Notes: generated from the letters alone by a model not told the origin. Shown: positions 32,864 to 41,593, counted from the first letter of the stretch. The stretch: 64,000 nucleotides of DNA from CAYMUN01 sp964393835 (GCA_964393835.1 CAYMUN010000002.1:15554-79553), one strand, 5' to 3'. Program-made: numbers and translations.

Positions 32864-34233
32864 GAGATTTCAGGTCTTTTCTTTCCGGAAGTGGTATAGC
32901 GCCTAGAAACATCTACCACGAACTTATTTGATCGTAAAAACTTTCGACCTAGTAACATCTCGTGATTCATCTGTGACCTGTCGGCCAATGATGTTTTCAT
33001 ATCATAGTATTGCTCGCCGATGCGAACTTTAATGACTACCATGTAACGATCCTGATACTGACCATTAGACGATTTTACCTTCTTTGTCCAAAATTCGCTT
33101 GTAAGAAAATCCAGGTCGCCGATTTTAAACTGAAGCTGGCCGTCCTGCAGCTGAATGTCTTGGGCATGAATGCTAGAGCTATCGGCACCGGTATCGACTT
33201 TGGCGATAATCTTTTCCTTGCTATCATTGTCACCACATATATATACCGTCTCCAGTCGGCCTATTCGCTGGGCTTGGCTCGTTACCTTACTTTTTGGTTC
33301 TTCGGTAGCAATGGCTTCGTCAATTGCCGCTATCAGCCAGTCGGCTTTTTCAGCTTCAAAACTGGCTCCCTCAATTTGCGGCGCTCGATTAACTTCTAAA
33401 ATATAGGCCTCGCCGGTTTTACTATCAAGCATCATATCGACGCCGGCGCAATCACGCCGAAAGGTATAGGCGGCTTCAACAGCTTGGTTCAATACTGTCC
33501 GGTCAAGGCTTGAGATTTCGTGTAAGGTCGCAGTAGCGCCTTGTGAAGTATTATTAAGGTGCGTGTCGCCACTGGCTTGGCGGTGAATCACTCCCCGCAC
33601 TTGGCCTCCAGCGACAAACAGTCGATAATCCCCGTCATTTGGTATACATTCTTGGATCAGGAAATGGCGTCGACTGGATTTAAGTAAGGCTGCTAGTTCA
33701 TCCAAGGATTTGACTAAATAATTAGCGTCACCTCGGGTTCCGCCGGTAGCTTTGGCAATGACAGGAAACTGGAAAATGTCAGCGTAATCTTGGGCTATCA
33801 GGCGCAGCAAGCGACGCTTATTCCTACAAAATAGCGTAGCCGGGATTGGGAGTTGCTTGCGTTGCAGGGCAGCCATTTGGCTTAGTTTGTTACGCGAATT
33901 AGCTTTTAGGATTTCCTGGTCAAAAAATGGCACGCCATGATCGTGGAGGTAAAAGGCGCAAGCCTGCATCTGTTGCATACTGGCGCCAGCTTTGCGGAGG
34001 TAAGCAAAGTCGTACTCCTGTAAATCAAAATGGTTGCGATGATCCCTGATGATGCATTTGTCATTGGTAATTAAGTAAGACAAGCTGCGGGCATAACTGA
34101 CATAGACTTCATAATCTTTATCGTGAGCAGCGGCAGCTTGCCGTAACAGTGCCTGCAAGGCCGGTGGGTCGGCTTTGCCTTGGCGCACGCTACGATTAGC
34201 AAATAGTAGTAATACTTTTTTAGTTGCGGACAT
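32860..34233 (-). CDS. ATP-grasp ligase fused to a retropepsin-like (RimB-type) protease
   Basis: 457 residues with two parts. Residues about 1-310 form an ATP-grasp ligase (FPVIAKATGGTRGDANYLV, LIQECIPNDGDYRLFVAGGQV, GVDMMLDSKTGEAYILEVNRAPQ). Residues about 325-450 match PF05618-type proteins, the retropepsin fold once annotated as ATP-dependent zinc proteases and known as RimB. AKVDTGADSSSIHA carries the aspartic protease motif D-T-G-A, and LLGRKFL follows at the expected distance. Ligase and hydrolase fused in one chain, next to a rimK gene, suggest one system that adds and removes peptide-like modifications. Confidence 0.82.
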   Translation of the reverse strand: MSATKKVLLLFANRSVRQGKADPPALQALLRQAAAAHDKDYEVYVSYARSLSYLITNDKCIIRDHRNHFDLQEYDFAYLRKAGASMQQMQACAFYLHDHGVPFFDQEILKANSRNKLSQMAALQRKQLPIPATLFCRNKRRLLRLIAQDYADIFQFPVIAKATGGTRGDANYLVKSLDELAALLKSSRRHFLIQECIPNDGDYRLFVAGGQVRGVIHRQASGDTHLNNTSQGATATLHEISSLDRTVLNQAVEAAYTFRRDCAGVDMMLDSKTGEAYILEVNRAPQIEGASFEAEKADWLIAAIDEAIATEEPKSKVTSQAQRIGRLETVYICGDNDSKEKIIAKVDTGADSSSIHAQDIQLQDGQLQFKIGDLDFLTSEFWTKKVKSSNGQYQDRYMVVIKVRIGEQYYDMKTSLADRSQMNHEMLLGRKFLRSNKFVVDVSRRYTTSGKKRPEIS

Positions 34234-34239
34234 CTACCT

Positions 34240-34269
34240 ATTATAGCACAAATTGTTGATGCATGTCAA
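34240..34269 (-). promoter_or_regulatory. Promoter of the ATP-grasp/rimK operon
   Basis: On the minus strand TTGACA (34264-34269), an 18-bp spacer and TATAAT (34240-34245). The -10 ends six bases before ATG 34233, so the transcript should be leaderless. Confidence 0.65.
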
Positions 34270-34283
34270 TTATCTACCCCTGT

Positions 34284-34400
34284 TTATTGTTGGGCCTGGA
34301 CGACGCGGGTGTAGATGAGATAGATAGCGCCGGCGACGACCAGGAGTACCGCGACTAGCAGTGGAACAAGGCCGGACTGGTTTAGTGGAGCACGTTTCAT
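34284..34400 (-). CDS. 38-residue single-span membrane microprotein
   Basis: An open frame of 39 codons including stop: MKRAPLNQSG, then a hydrophobic run of about 18 residues (LVPLLVAVLLVVAGAIYL), then IYTRVVQAQQ. One clean membrane helix with a positively charged start gives an inside-N topology. It lies between the ATP-grasp operon and the cohesin-like gene. Codon use looks like its neighbours. Its promoter is not obvious. Confidence 0.5.
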   Translation of the reverse strand: MKRAPLNQSGLVPLLVAVLLVVAGAIYLIYTRVVQAQQ

Positions 34401-34442
34401 TCTGCTTTATTTTACTGTATCAAGCCATGAGCGAAAAGCGGC

Positions 34443-35828
34443 TTACTTAGATTTCGGTGATGGTTTGGATGGATGTGCGGCTGGCGGAGCTTGTGGCGGT
34501 TCGACATAAAGGTCGTTACCAAAACTCTTGGGATACTGCTGAGCCATCTGGAACATATCTAATGGCTCCTCAGACTGAGAAACTGATTTGGCATGCTGGG
34601 TTGCCTCGAGGGGATAAAACGTTTCTTCTATTTTGGCTTCCACGGCATTTTTGGGTACCGGATGGGCAGTCGTGGCATAAGGGATCGGCATGACTTTTGG
34701 AGTGGCTGGAACGGCCAAAGGTTGTGGTGTCGGCTGCTGTTGCTGGATTGGTGGTACTGGTAATACGGCGGCCGGAGCAGGCGGTAGTACTACCGAGGGG
34801 GCAAGCGGAGCAACAGGCGCGACGGTATTAAGGGCTGGAAACTGAGTCGCTGGAGGGGTGTGTAGCGGGTTTGAGGCTTGAGCGATAGCGTTGGTACGCC
34901 GGGCTTTAGCCCACGCGTCTTGGGCGGTCGCGTTTTCGGCAGTCACTTGTTGGGGTGCCAGCGGCTTGTGGCGGCGGGAAGCAGCTATGGCAAGCATAAT
35001 GATACCCAGGGCCGCGATTCCTCCGGCAATTGCCAGCCAGGGCAAGTTTTTGGTGGTACCGGCGGTAGTTTTTTTGGTCGGCTGTGCGACGCTCGTATCA
35101 TTGCTGCCGCTGCTCGGTTCGGTAGTATCCGTACTGGTGGAGTCTGTGGTAGTATCCGCTGCGGGCTTCTCGAGGATCGGCAGGACATCGGTTTGGGCGC
35201 TTTTGACTGGCCCCGGAGCGGCTGGCGCGGGCGTGGTCGTCGCGGGAGCCGGCTTAGGAGTCGTGGTGCTAGGTGGCGTCACTGGAGGCTTGGACGGCGC
35301 CGGAGCGGGAGGCGGTGCCGGAGATTGGAGCATGTATGAGCCGTTTTGGGTGGCAGCGTCCCGATCCCGCGATCCAGAACCAGAACTGTGACCGTTAGAA
35401 AGTACTAAGCTGGCCGGGCCGGCAGTTTTAGCTTTAAAAGCCAAATTAGCGATCGTGACAACGGGAGTATTCAATTTGCTGCTCGCGAGCTCAACGGTAA
35501 TCCTCAAACTACCGTTAGCATCAACCGACACCTGGTGAGATGTCACTGTCGTGTTATCAAAACCAGCGTTTAAATACTGTAGGTTGGTGCTGGGAGCGAC
35601 GGTAATCGTCAGCGGGTTGCGCGTACCGCCACTGTTACTAAAATTAATCGCTATATTGAATTGGTTACCGACCGTATACGAGCCGCTGGCCGGAGATGGC
35701 GCAAACAGCCCGGTAAGCGCCGATGTGCTGGCGCTAAAAACGGTGGTAAGGGTTACTACCAGCAGGGCCACAGCCAAGCAAAACGCCCGGGTTTGGTGAC
35801 GACTACAAAAATCCACTAACTTTTTCAT
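34443..35828 (-). CDS. Surface protein with cohesin-like domain, Pro/Thr-rich region and C-terminal membrane anchor
   Basis: 461 residues. Signal peptide at about 1-37, followed by a beta-sandwich of cohesin type (SGSYTVGNQFNIAINFSNSG ... VVTIANLAFKAKTAGPASLVLSNG) at about 45-155. Then comes a long Pro/Ala/Thr-rich region (about 165-255), a transmembrane helix (LPWLAIAGGIAALGIIMLAI, about 264-284) and a Pro/Gln-rich cytoplasmic tail. In CPR bacteria such cohesin-like proteins are thought to display binding modules on the cell surface. No dockerin partner is seen in the window. A TATACT box lies farther upstream, so the mRNA has a leader. Confidence 0.7.
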   Translation of the reverse strand: MKKLVDFCSRHQTRAFCLAVALLVVTLTTVFSASTSALTGLFAPSPASGSYTVGNQFNIAINFSNSGGTRNPLTITVAPSTNLQYLNAGFDNTTVTSHQVSVDANGSLRITVELASSKLNTPVVTIANLAFKAKTAGPASLVLSNGHSSGSGSRDRDAATQNGSYMLQSPAPPPAPAPSKPPVTPPSTTTPKPAPATTTPAPAAPGPVKSAQTDVLPILEKPAADTTTDSTSTDTTEPSSGSNDTSVAQPTKKTTAGTTKNLPWLAIAGGIAALGIIMLAIAASRRHKPLAPQQVTAENATAQDAWAKARRTNAIAQASNPLHTPPATQFPALNTVAPVAPLAPSVVLPPAPAAVLPVPPIQQQQPTPQPLAVPATPKVMPIPYATTAHPVPKNAVEAKIEETFYPLEATQHAKSVSQSEEPLDMFQMAQQYPKSFGNDLYVEPPQAPPAAHPSKPSPKSK

Positions 35829-35914
35829 GATTGTGTTTAGCTAACTATCAGTAGTATAACATTTGCTGAACCAAAGGTTATATAGTCCTGCTATAAACAA
35901 AATCCAGTGCACTA

Positions 35915-35943
35915 TTGCTTTATATCAAAAATAATGGTATAAT
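35915..35943 (+). promoter_or_regulatory. Promoter of the GGDEF gene
   Basis: TTGCTT (35915-35920), a 17-bp spacer and a perfect TATAAT (35938-35943), which ends seven bases before ATG 35951. This rules out the longer in-frame start at 35915 and implies a leaderless mRNA. Confidence 0.65.
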
Positions 35944-35950
35944 TAACACC

Positions 35951-36556
35951 ATGTCTGAACGACACCCGGATTCACCTCAAACATTGCCGCCTATTTTTTT
36001 GCTGGCTTATCTTGCCCAAGCTCAGGAAAACGCCCGATTACGGGTAGAGGCTCTCCAAGATTCACTAACGGGGCTACCGAATCGGCGGGCTTTTTATGAC
36101 GAAGCTGAAAGGCTGATAGGCCAGTATCAGCGCCACCCAGGTTCGGCTAGTCTGGTTCTGCTTGACTTGGATAATTTTAAAAGGATCAATGATATGCACG
36201 GCCATCCGGCTGGTGACGAAGTACTGGTGCAAGTCGCCCGCTCTATGTCCGGGCGGCTGCGCAAAGGAGACTTCCTTGCCCGGCTAGGCGGTGAAGAATT
36301 TGGCATCATAGTACGCGATGCCGATAAGACCCAGGCAGCTGAGCTGGCTGACCGTATTCGTCTGGGGATTACCGAAGAAGTCAGGGTACCCCTAGCGGTA
36401 GGCAGTCAAGAATATCGTGGTATCACCGTCAGCGCCGGCATTAACGCCATTAATCCTAGTGAGGGATTCTTTGAGGCAGATTTTCGCGGAGCGGATGTCG
36501 CTTTATACAAAGCCAAGGAACTTGGTCGAGATAGAGCAGTCATATTTGGTAATTAA
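35951..36556 (+). CDS. Stand-alone GGDEF diguanylate cyclase
   Basis: About 201 residues. The GGDEF domain covers nearly all of it after a short helix: DSLTGLPNRRAFYDE (residues near 36), LLDLDNFKRINDMHGHPAGDEVL (metal-binding Asp), and the active-site loop ARLGGEEFGIIV. An RKGD tetrapeptide lies five residues before GGEEF, which is the RxxD product-inhibition I-site. With both sites intact it should make cyclic di-GMP from GTP and be feedback-inhibited. There is no sensor domain and no EAL or PilZ gene in the window. It is convergent with dnaJ, overlapping by 4 bp. Confidence 0.88.
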   Translation: MSERHPDSPQTLPPIFLLAYLAQAQENARLRVEALQDSLTGLPNRRAFYDEAERLIGQYQRHPGSASLVLLDLDNFKRINDMHGHPAGDEVLVQVARSMSGRLRKGDFLARLGGEEFGIIVRDADKTQAAELADRIRLGITEEVRVPLAVGSQEYRGITVSAGINAINPSEGFFEADFRGADVALYKAKELGRDRAVIFGN

Positions 36557-37617
36557 AAGGCTTCGAGGAGCTCTTTTTGCTGGCGACTGAGTTTGGTAGG
36601 GATATCAACGATGATAGTGACGATGTGAGGGCCACGACTATCGCCTTTGAGGTGCGGCACGCCGTGATTGGATAGTTTAAAATCCGAGCCGGATTGGGTG
36701 CCAGCCGGGACTTTCATACGCACCAGGCCATCGACCGTTTCGACGTCGATTTCAGTACCGAGAGCGGCCTCGACCATGCCAATGTGCTCTTCGCTCAGGA
36801 TGAGATCGCCCTCTCTCGTGAACTTTTTGTGTGATTTGACCCGGATGTTAACGTAGAGATCGCCTTTTGGCCCGTTGGCGATAGCTTCACCGTGCTCTCG
36901 AAGTCGAATGGTAGCTCCGTCATCGATACCGGCCGGGATCTTAAGCTGGACAACTTGGCGTTTTGCCTGGGTGCCCTTGCCGTGACAGACAGAGCAGACC
37001 TTTTCGGGAATTTTGCCAGCGCCATGACACTTTGGGCAGAGGCTGGCTTGCTGGATATTGCCAAAAATCGTTCGGGTGACACTGACTACCTGCCCCGATC
37101 CCTTACATTCATCACAAGTTTTAAGCTCATAGCCAGGTTCGACCGTCGTGCCTTTACAATGCTCGCAGCTATCCTCGAGGTTGAGATTGAGGTCGACTTC
37201 GGTGCCAAAAACAGCTTGTTCAAAGGTGATTTCCACTCCGGCTTCAACGTCTCGGCCGCGAGCTTGGCGACGTTGCTGCCCGCCGCTACCGCCGCCAAAA
37301 AAACTACTAAAAATATCGCCTAGACCCAGATCACCAAAATCAAAATTAACATTTTGCCCTTGGGCGCCACCATAACCGGCAAACGGGCTGCCGCCATTGC
37401 TGCCGACACCGGCATGACCAAACTGGTCATAACGTTTGCGCTTCTCACCATCTTTGAGGACTTCGTAAGCCTCGTTGAGCTCTTTGAATTTCGTCTCGTC
37501 ACCGCCCCGATCCGGATGGTGCTCGACAGCCGCCCGCCGAAAGGCCTTTTTAATCTCGTCAGCGCTGGCATCCTTACCAACTCCTAAGATGTCATAATAA
37601 TCCCGTTTCGATGCCAT
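36553..37617 (-). CDS. dnaJ: Chaperone protein DnaJ
   Basis: Hsp40 co-chaperone that delivers substrates to DnaK and stimulates its ATPase. 354 residues: J domain (1-70) with HPD in VEHHPDRGG, a Gly/Phe-rich linker, four zinc-binding CxxCxGxG-type repeats (CEHCKGTT, CDECKGSG, CPKCHGAG, CSVCHGKG) at about 140-210, and the two C-terminal domains. TAGACT six bases upstream of the ATG suggests its own leaderless transcript in addition to the dnaK operon. Confidence 0.97.
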   Translation of the reverse strand: MASKRDYYDILGVGKDASADEIKKAFRRAAVEHHPDRGGDETKFKELNEAYEVLKDGEKRKRYDQFGHAGVGSNGGSPFAGYGGAQGQNVNFDFGDLGLGDIFSSFFGGGSGGQQRRQARGRDVEAGVEITFEQAVFGTEVDLNLNLEDSCEHCKGTTVEPGYELKTCDECKGSGQVVSVTRTIFGNIQQASLCPKCHGAGKIPEKVCSVCHGKGTQAKRQVVQLKIPAGIDDGATIRLREHGEAIANGPKGDLYVNIRVKSHKKFTREGDLILSEEHIGMVEAALGTEIDVETVDGLVRMKVPAGTQSGSDFKLSNHGVPHLKGDSRGPHIVTIIVDIPTKLSRQQKELLEAF

Positions 37618-37633
37618 GCCTCTAGTCTACCAG

Positions 37634-37957
37634 TTATCCCTGTTTTACTTCGTCGGCCCACCAGGTTTGAGCTTTGACTGACAAATTAGTCAGCGGAATT
37701 TGCTGCAGGACGAATGTTTCATAACTATGCAACTTGGCAACTTCAGCTTCAATCTTTTCGAAGTGATGAGCGACTGTCTCCATAATCAACTTGACCTCTT
37801 TGGCGTCGTCCAGCGCGCCGTGCCAACGGTATTTGGACTGCACTTCCAGGAATTCCACGCAGGCCACTAACGAAGCGTGCAGCAAGTGATCGGCGATATC
37901 GTGCGCCTCCTGCCAACTCTTGCAGGTTAGCACCACTTCGACGAAATCAGTGTTCAC
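37634..37957 (-). CDS. cutA: CutA1-like divalent-ion tolerance protein
   Basis: About 107 residues from GTG 37957, which lies one base past the dnaK stop. A longer in-frame start inside dnaK exists but is unlikely. The family pattern is clear: FVEVVLTCKSWQEAHDIADHLLHASLVACVEF, then SKYRWHGALDDAKEVKLIMETV, and HSYETFVLQQIP. CutA1 trimers have been linked to copper tolerance, though their role is unclear. In the same operon as dnaK. Confidence 0.82.
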   Translation of the reverse strand: MNTDFVEVVLTCKSWQEAHDIADHLLHASLVACVEFLEVQSKYRWHGALDDAKEVKLIMETVAHHFEKIEAEVAKLHSYETFVLQQIPLTNLSVKAQTWWADEVKQG

Positions 37958-37958
37958 C

Positions 37959-39884
37959 TTAGGCTTTCTTGTCGTCCTTAGTGTCTTGATCATCGACGAC
38001 TTCGCCTTCGATGGTGTCGCCCTTTTTGTCATCTTTGAGCGCTTCGTCTTCGACCGGAGTTTCTTGGGCGGCAGCGGCTTCGTACAGCTTGGCGCCGATA
38101 GGCATCAGTTTATCGTTGAGCTCTTTGGCGGCTGATTCCATGGCGTCTTTGGAAGCCTCTTTGTCGTCGACGACTTTTTTAGCGGCCGCGGTTGCTTCAT
38201 CAAGTGTCTTTTTATCGTCATCAGACAGTTTATCACCGTTGTCTTTGGCTAACTTGTCGGCCTGGTAAATAGCGCCATCCAGTACATTACGGGCTTCTAC
38301 GGTTTCTTTACGCTGCTTGTCTTCCTCGGCGTGGGCTTCGGCGTCCTTGGCCATTTTTTCGACTTCGGTCTTGTCCAGGTTGCCGGAGCCGCTGATAGTA
38401 ATGCTCTGCTCCTTGCCACTGCCCTTGTCCTTGGCGGTGACGTTCAGGATGCCGTTGGCATCAATGTTAAAGGTGACTTCGATTTGCGGTGTGCCGCGGG
38501 GAGCCGGCGGGATGCCATCGAGGATGAAGCGGCCCAGTGATTTATTGCCTTCGATGATGTCGCGCTCGCCCTGGCCGACGTGGATTTCCACTTGCGGCTG
38601 GCTATCTGCGGCTGTGGAGAAGACTTCGGATTTGCTGGTTGGTATGGTGGTATTGCGCTCGATCAGCTTGGTCATGACGCCACCCATGGTCTCGATACCT
38701 AGGCTCAGAGGGGTTACGTCTAGCAGCAGCACGTCTTTGACGTCACCCTGCAAGACGCCGCCTTGGATAGCGGCGCCGACAGCGACGACTTCGTCAGGAT
38801 TGACACCTTTCATCGGGTCTTTGCCAAAGATCGATGTAACCTTTTCCTGGACGGCCGGCATGCGGGTCATGCCGCCAACCAGGACTATGGCGTCGATATC
38901 GCTGGCTTTGAGGCCGGAATCTTTGAGGGCTTTTTCGCACGGCGCGGCCGTCTTGCTGATCAGGTCGCCGACCAGATTTTCCAGTTTGGCCCGGGTCAGC
39001 TTGTGCTCGAAGTGCTTGGGGCCATCAGCATCAGCCGTCAAAAACGGCAGATTGACGTTGACTTCCTGGGCAGACGACAGCTCGATTTTGGCCTTTTCAG
39101 CCTCATCTCGCAGACGCTGCATGGCGGCATTATCAGAGGTGACGTCGATACCATGCTCTTTTTTGAATTCATCAGCAAAGTAATTGACGATCACCCGGTC
39201 AAAGTCGGCACCGCCGAGATGGGTGTCGCCATTGGTCGATTTGACTTCAAACACACCGTCGCCTAATTCAAGAATCGAAACGTCAAAGGTGCCGCCGCCG
39301 AGGTCGTACACGGCGATCTTTTCATCTTTTTTATCGCCCTTGTCCAGGCCATAGGCCAAAGCCGCCGCGGTCGGTTCGTTAATAATTCTCTTGACTTCTA
39401 GACCGGCAATTTTGCCGGCATCTTTGGTCGCCTGGCGCTGGCTGTCGTCAAAGTAAGCCGGCACGGTGATCACCGCTTCGGTAACTTTGTCGCCCAGGAA
39501 AGCTTCGGCGTCGGCCTTGAGCTTGCCGAGAATCATGGCGCTGACTTCTTCCGGGCTGTACTCTTTGTCGCCCATCGTAACCTTGACGGCGTTGCCGCTT
39601 TTGATGATCTCGTAGCCCATCAGCTTGATGTCGCGCTGGACTTCTTTGTCATTAAAGTTACGACCAATCAGGCGCTTGACTTCATAAATCGTATTTTTAG
39701 GATTGGTCACCTGTTGGCGACGGGCGACTTGCCCCACGAGACGTTCGCCGTTCTTATTGACAGCCACGACCGAAGGCGTAGTACGGGCACCCTCCGAGTT
39801 AGCGATAATCTCCGGCTTGCCGGACTGCATGACAGCCATCGCCGAGTTAGTAGTACCGAGGTCAATGCCGATAATTTTAGCCAT
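37959..39884 (-). CDS. dnaK: Chaperone protein DnaK (Hsp70)
   Basis: About 641 residues from [18 protein letters not shown]. Nucleotide-binding domain motifs: [27 protein letters not shown] and [14 protein letters not shown]. The substrate-binding domain starts after [18 protein letters not shown], and the acidic disordered tail ends in Asp/Lys repeats. An upstream in-frame start adds five residues. AAGGGAAGGG precedes it. It is under a CIRCE-covered promoter of its own. Confidence 0.98.
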   Translation of the reverse strand: MAKIIGIDLGTTNSAMAVMQSGKPEIIANSEGARTTPSVVAVNKNGERLVGQVARRQQVTNPKNTIYEVKRLIGRNFNDKEVQRDIKLMGYEIIKSGNAVKVTMGDKEYSPEEVSAMILGKLKADAEAFLGDKVTEAVITVPAYFDDSQRQATKDAGKIAGLEVKRIINEPTAAALAYGLDKGDKKDEKIAVYDLGGGTFDVSILELGDGVFEVKSTNGDTHLGGADFDRVIVNYFADEFKKEHGIDVTSDNAAMQRLRDEAEKAKIELSSAQEVNVNLPFLTADADGPKHFEHKLTRAKLENLVGDLISKTAAPCEKALKDSGLKASDIDAIVLVGGMTRMPAVQEKVTSIFGKDPMKGVNPDEVVAVGAAIQGGVLQGDVKDVLLLDVTPLSLGIETMGGVMTKLIERNTTIPTSKSEVFSTAADSQPQVEIHVGQGERDIIEGNKSLGRFILDGIPPAPRGTPQIEVTFNIDANGILNVTAKDKGSGKEQSITISGSGNLDKTEVEKMAKDAEAHAEEDKQRKETVEARNVLDGAIYQADKLAKDNGDKLSDDDKKTLDEATAAAKKVVDDKEASKDAMESAAKELNDKLMPIGAKLYEAAAAQETPVEDEALKDDKKGDTIEGEVVDDQDTKDDKKA

Positions 39885-39936
39885 GGTCGAATTATTCACC
39901 CTTCCCTTTAATTAGCACTCATAATTAACTACTGCC

Positions 39937-39965
39937 AGTTTACCGAACTAGCACTCTCATGTCAA
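39937..39965 (-). promoter_or_regulatory. Heat-shock promoter of dnaK
   Basis: On the minus strand a perfect TTGACA (39960-39965), a 17-bp spacer and TAAACT (39937-39942). The -35 lies inside the CIRCE operator, so HrcA bound there would block RNA polymerase. Confidence 0.75.
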
Positions 39966-39974
39966 GAGTGCCAA
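39948..39974 (-). promoter_or_regulatory. CIRCE operator of dnaK (HrcA site)
   Basis: TTGGCACTC, nine-base spacer TTGACATGA, GAGTGCTAG on the minus strand, a close match to the CIRCE consensus TTAGCACTC-N9-GAGTGCTAA. A further good half-site, GAGTGCTAA (39912-39920), lies between the promoter and dnaK, paired with only a degenerate left half (around 39930-39938), and may be a second weak operator. Confidence 0.88.
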
Positions 39975-39980
39975 ACATAG

Positions 39981-40466
39981 TTACTGGGTCTTAACCCGAA
40001 CCATGGCGTGGCGGATGACGTCGTCGCCGAGACGGTAACCGGATTGGAGCTCTTCGCTGACAATTTCCTGGCCGCCCTCACCCTCTTCCATGCTGACGGC
40101 TTCGTGCAGGTGCGGGTCGAAGTGCTCACCGATGGTTTTAACACGCTCGACGCCCATATCAGCCAAGGTTGCATCAAATTGCTTGACGACGCCCTGGACG
40201 CCCTTGATGTAATCATTGTCCTCGAGATCTTTAGGCGTGTGCTTAAGCGCTCGTTCGAAATTGTCGATCACCGGCAATAAGTCACGAATCACATGAGCTT
40301 TGAGGCGAGTCTTGAGATTACTCAGCTCTTCTTCGTGGCGGCGGCGAATGTTAGTAGCATCGGCTCGCTCACGCTGCAGCGCCTGGGTTAGACCTTCGAC
40401 CTGTTGCTGCAACGCAGCCAGGTTAGGCGACTTAGACGAAGCCGGTTTTTTAGCTTTGCCAGTCAC
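39981..40466 (-). CDS. grpE: Nucleotide exchange factor GrpE
   Basis: 161 residues from GTG 40466, with GAAGG upstream. N-terminal coiled coil (LAALQQQVEGLTQALQRERADATNIRRRHEEEL) and C-terminal beta domain with GEHFDPHLHEAVSMEEGEG and VRVKTQ at the end. GrpE opens the DnaK nucleotide cleft. It overlaps the upstream small gene by 17 bp. Confidence 0.93.
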   Translation of the reverse strand: MTGKAKKPASSKSPNLAALQQQVEGLTQALQRERADATNIRRRHEEELSNLKTRLKAHVIRDLLPVIDNFERALKHTPKDLEDNDYIKGVQGVVKQFDATLADMGVERVKTIGEHFDPHLHEAVSMEEGEGGQEIVSEELQSGYRLGDDVIRHAMVRVKTQ

Positions 40467-40773
40467 GATACAACCTTCGAGCTACAATGGCAGCTCCCAG
40501 CGCGGCAGTTGCTATTACGGCACCATGCATGACGCGACCAGCCAGGGCTTCGACCTCGGCATCCGAAGCTGCCGGAATAGCAATGAGTTCAGGGTCACTG
40601 ATTTCTACGATATCGGTTGACGGTAAACCTTGGGCAGCGCGGGCTTCGGCTTCCTGAATATGTTGATCCCAGGTTGTTTCCCCTCGCAGCGCGGCTCGTT
40701 CCTGCAAGGCAATATAGCCTTGCTCAGTCATGTCAGGGCCTAAATTTGGAATTGGTAGTTTGGGTTCGGGCAT
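40450..40773 (-). CDS. Small protein between hrcA and grpE
   Basis: 107 residues: proline-rich N-terminus, a helical charged middle (LQERAALRGETTWDQHIQEAEARAAQG) and one C-terminal membrane-like segment (AVIATAALGAAIVARRLY, about 84-101). AAGGAG five to six bases before the ATG gives a firm start. Its place in the heat-shock operon suggests a membrane-tethered accessory factor, but the family is unknown. Confidence 0.6.
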   Translation of the reverse strand: MPEPKLPIPNLGPDMTEQGYIALQERAALRGETTWDQHIQEAEARAAQGLPSTDIVEISDPELIAIPAASDAEVEALAGRVMHGAVIATAALGAAIVARRLYRDWQS

Positions 40774-40829
40774 ATGTATCTCCTTAGTTATTAGGTTGTT
40801 GTTGGCATCGTCTCCGGTAAAATTTCCCG

Positions 40830-41540
40830 CTATACATACAGCACTTCTTCCAGCTCTTGACCGGCACGAGAGACTAGCGTCATGACATCGCGGTAGCTTT
40901 GGCGGGTTGGGCCAAGCGTGCCGATGTAGCTGCGATCACTAAACGGGCTGCGGAAGCGGCTAATGATCAGGGTGCAGCCGGCCGAGCGGCCGATCGGGTT
41001 TTCTTGGCCGATGTAGACGCTGAGCGGCTCGTTGGGCGCGGCTTCACGCAGCCAGGGCTCAAGGTTATCGAGTAATTGGGCTACTTGCTGGACGTTGAGG
41101 CCGCCGGCAAACTCCGGCTGGCCAAACAGGTTGCTCAAGCCGCTGATATACAGTTGGCTGCCGATAGTGGCCAGGCCGAGATTGTGGGTTAATTCAACTA
41201 GGGTATCGACGGCATTGCGAATCACCCGCTCCGGCGCTCCGGCGCTTTGGACGCGGGCCGTCAGGGCGCGCTCGCCACGGCGCTCGCTGAGGCTAGTGCT
41301 GCCACCATTTTCACTGAGGTTATTGACGTAAAATCGATAGCCCTTATCAGTCGGTACCCGACCGGAACTGGTATGCGGCTGCATGATAAAACCTAAACGC
41401 TCCAACTCGGCCATCTCGGCTCTTATTGTCGCCGAGCTGACATTAAAGGCTTTGGCTAGCAAGCTGCTGCCTACGGGGCTGGCCACCTCGGCGTACTGCT
41501 CGACAATAGCCGACAGGATATTTTGTTGACGCTCCGTCAT
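40830..41540 (-). CDS. hrcA: Heat-inducible transcription repressor HrcA (compact form)
   Basis: 236 residues against roughly 330-350 in most bacteria. The N-terminal winged helix is intact (MTERQQNILSAIVEQYAEVASPVGS, then VSSATIRAEMAELERLGFI and HTSSGRVPTDKGYRFYV), and the C-terminal segment IGTLGPTRQSYRDVMTLV is present. About 100 residues of the central GAF-like and inserted domains are missing. It represses the CIRCE promoters found here. Its own promoter carries a perfect CIRCE, so it autoregulates. Confidence 0.92.
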   Translation of the reverse strand: MTERQQNILSAIVEQYAEVASPVGSSLLAKAFNVSSATIRAEMAELERLGFIMQPHTSSGRVPTDKGYRFYVNNLSENGGSTSLSERRGERALTARVQSAGAPERVIRNAVDTLVELTHNLGLATIGSQLYISGLSNLFGQPEFAGGLNVQQVAQLLDNLEPWLREAAPNEPLSVYIGQENPIGRSAGCTLIISRFRSPFSDRSYIGTLGPTRQSYRDVMTLVSRAGQELEEVLYV

Positions 41541-41560
41541 AATGCTTCTATCTTATAATT

Positions 41561-41587
41561 TTGGCACTCGATAGTCAAGAGTGCCAA
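41561..41587 (-). promoter_or_regulatory. CIRCE operator of hrcA
   Basis: TTGGCACTC, nine-base spacer, GAGTGCCAA, a perfect 9-9-9 palindrome. On the minus strand the spacer contains TTGACT, and TAAGAT lies 17 bp downstream, so operator and -35 overlap as at dnaK. Confidence 0.9.
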
Positions 41588-41593
41588 GCGTTC

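Noticed and set aside
34878..35391. Two overlapping plus-strand frames opposite the cohesin-like gene
   Set aside because: Shadows of a Pro/Thr-rich coding region. Arg/Gly/Val-rich translations without domain features.
38317..39183. 288-codon plus-strand frame opposite dnaK
   Set aside because: Antisense shadow of dnaK with Ser/Leu/Pro-rich, non-protein-like composition.
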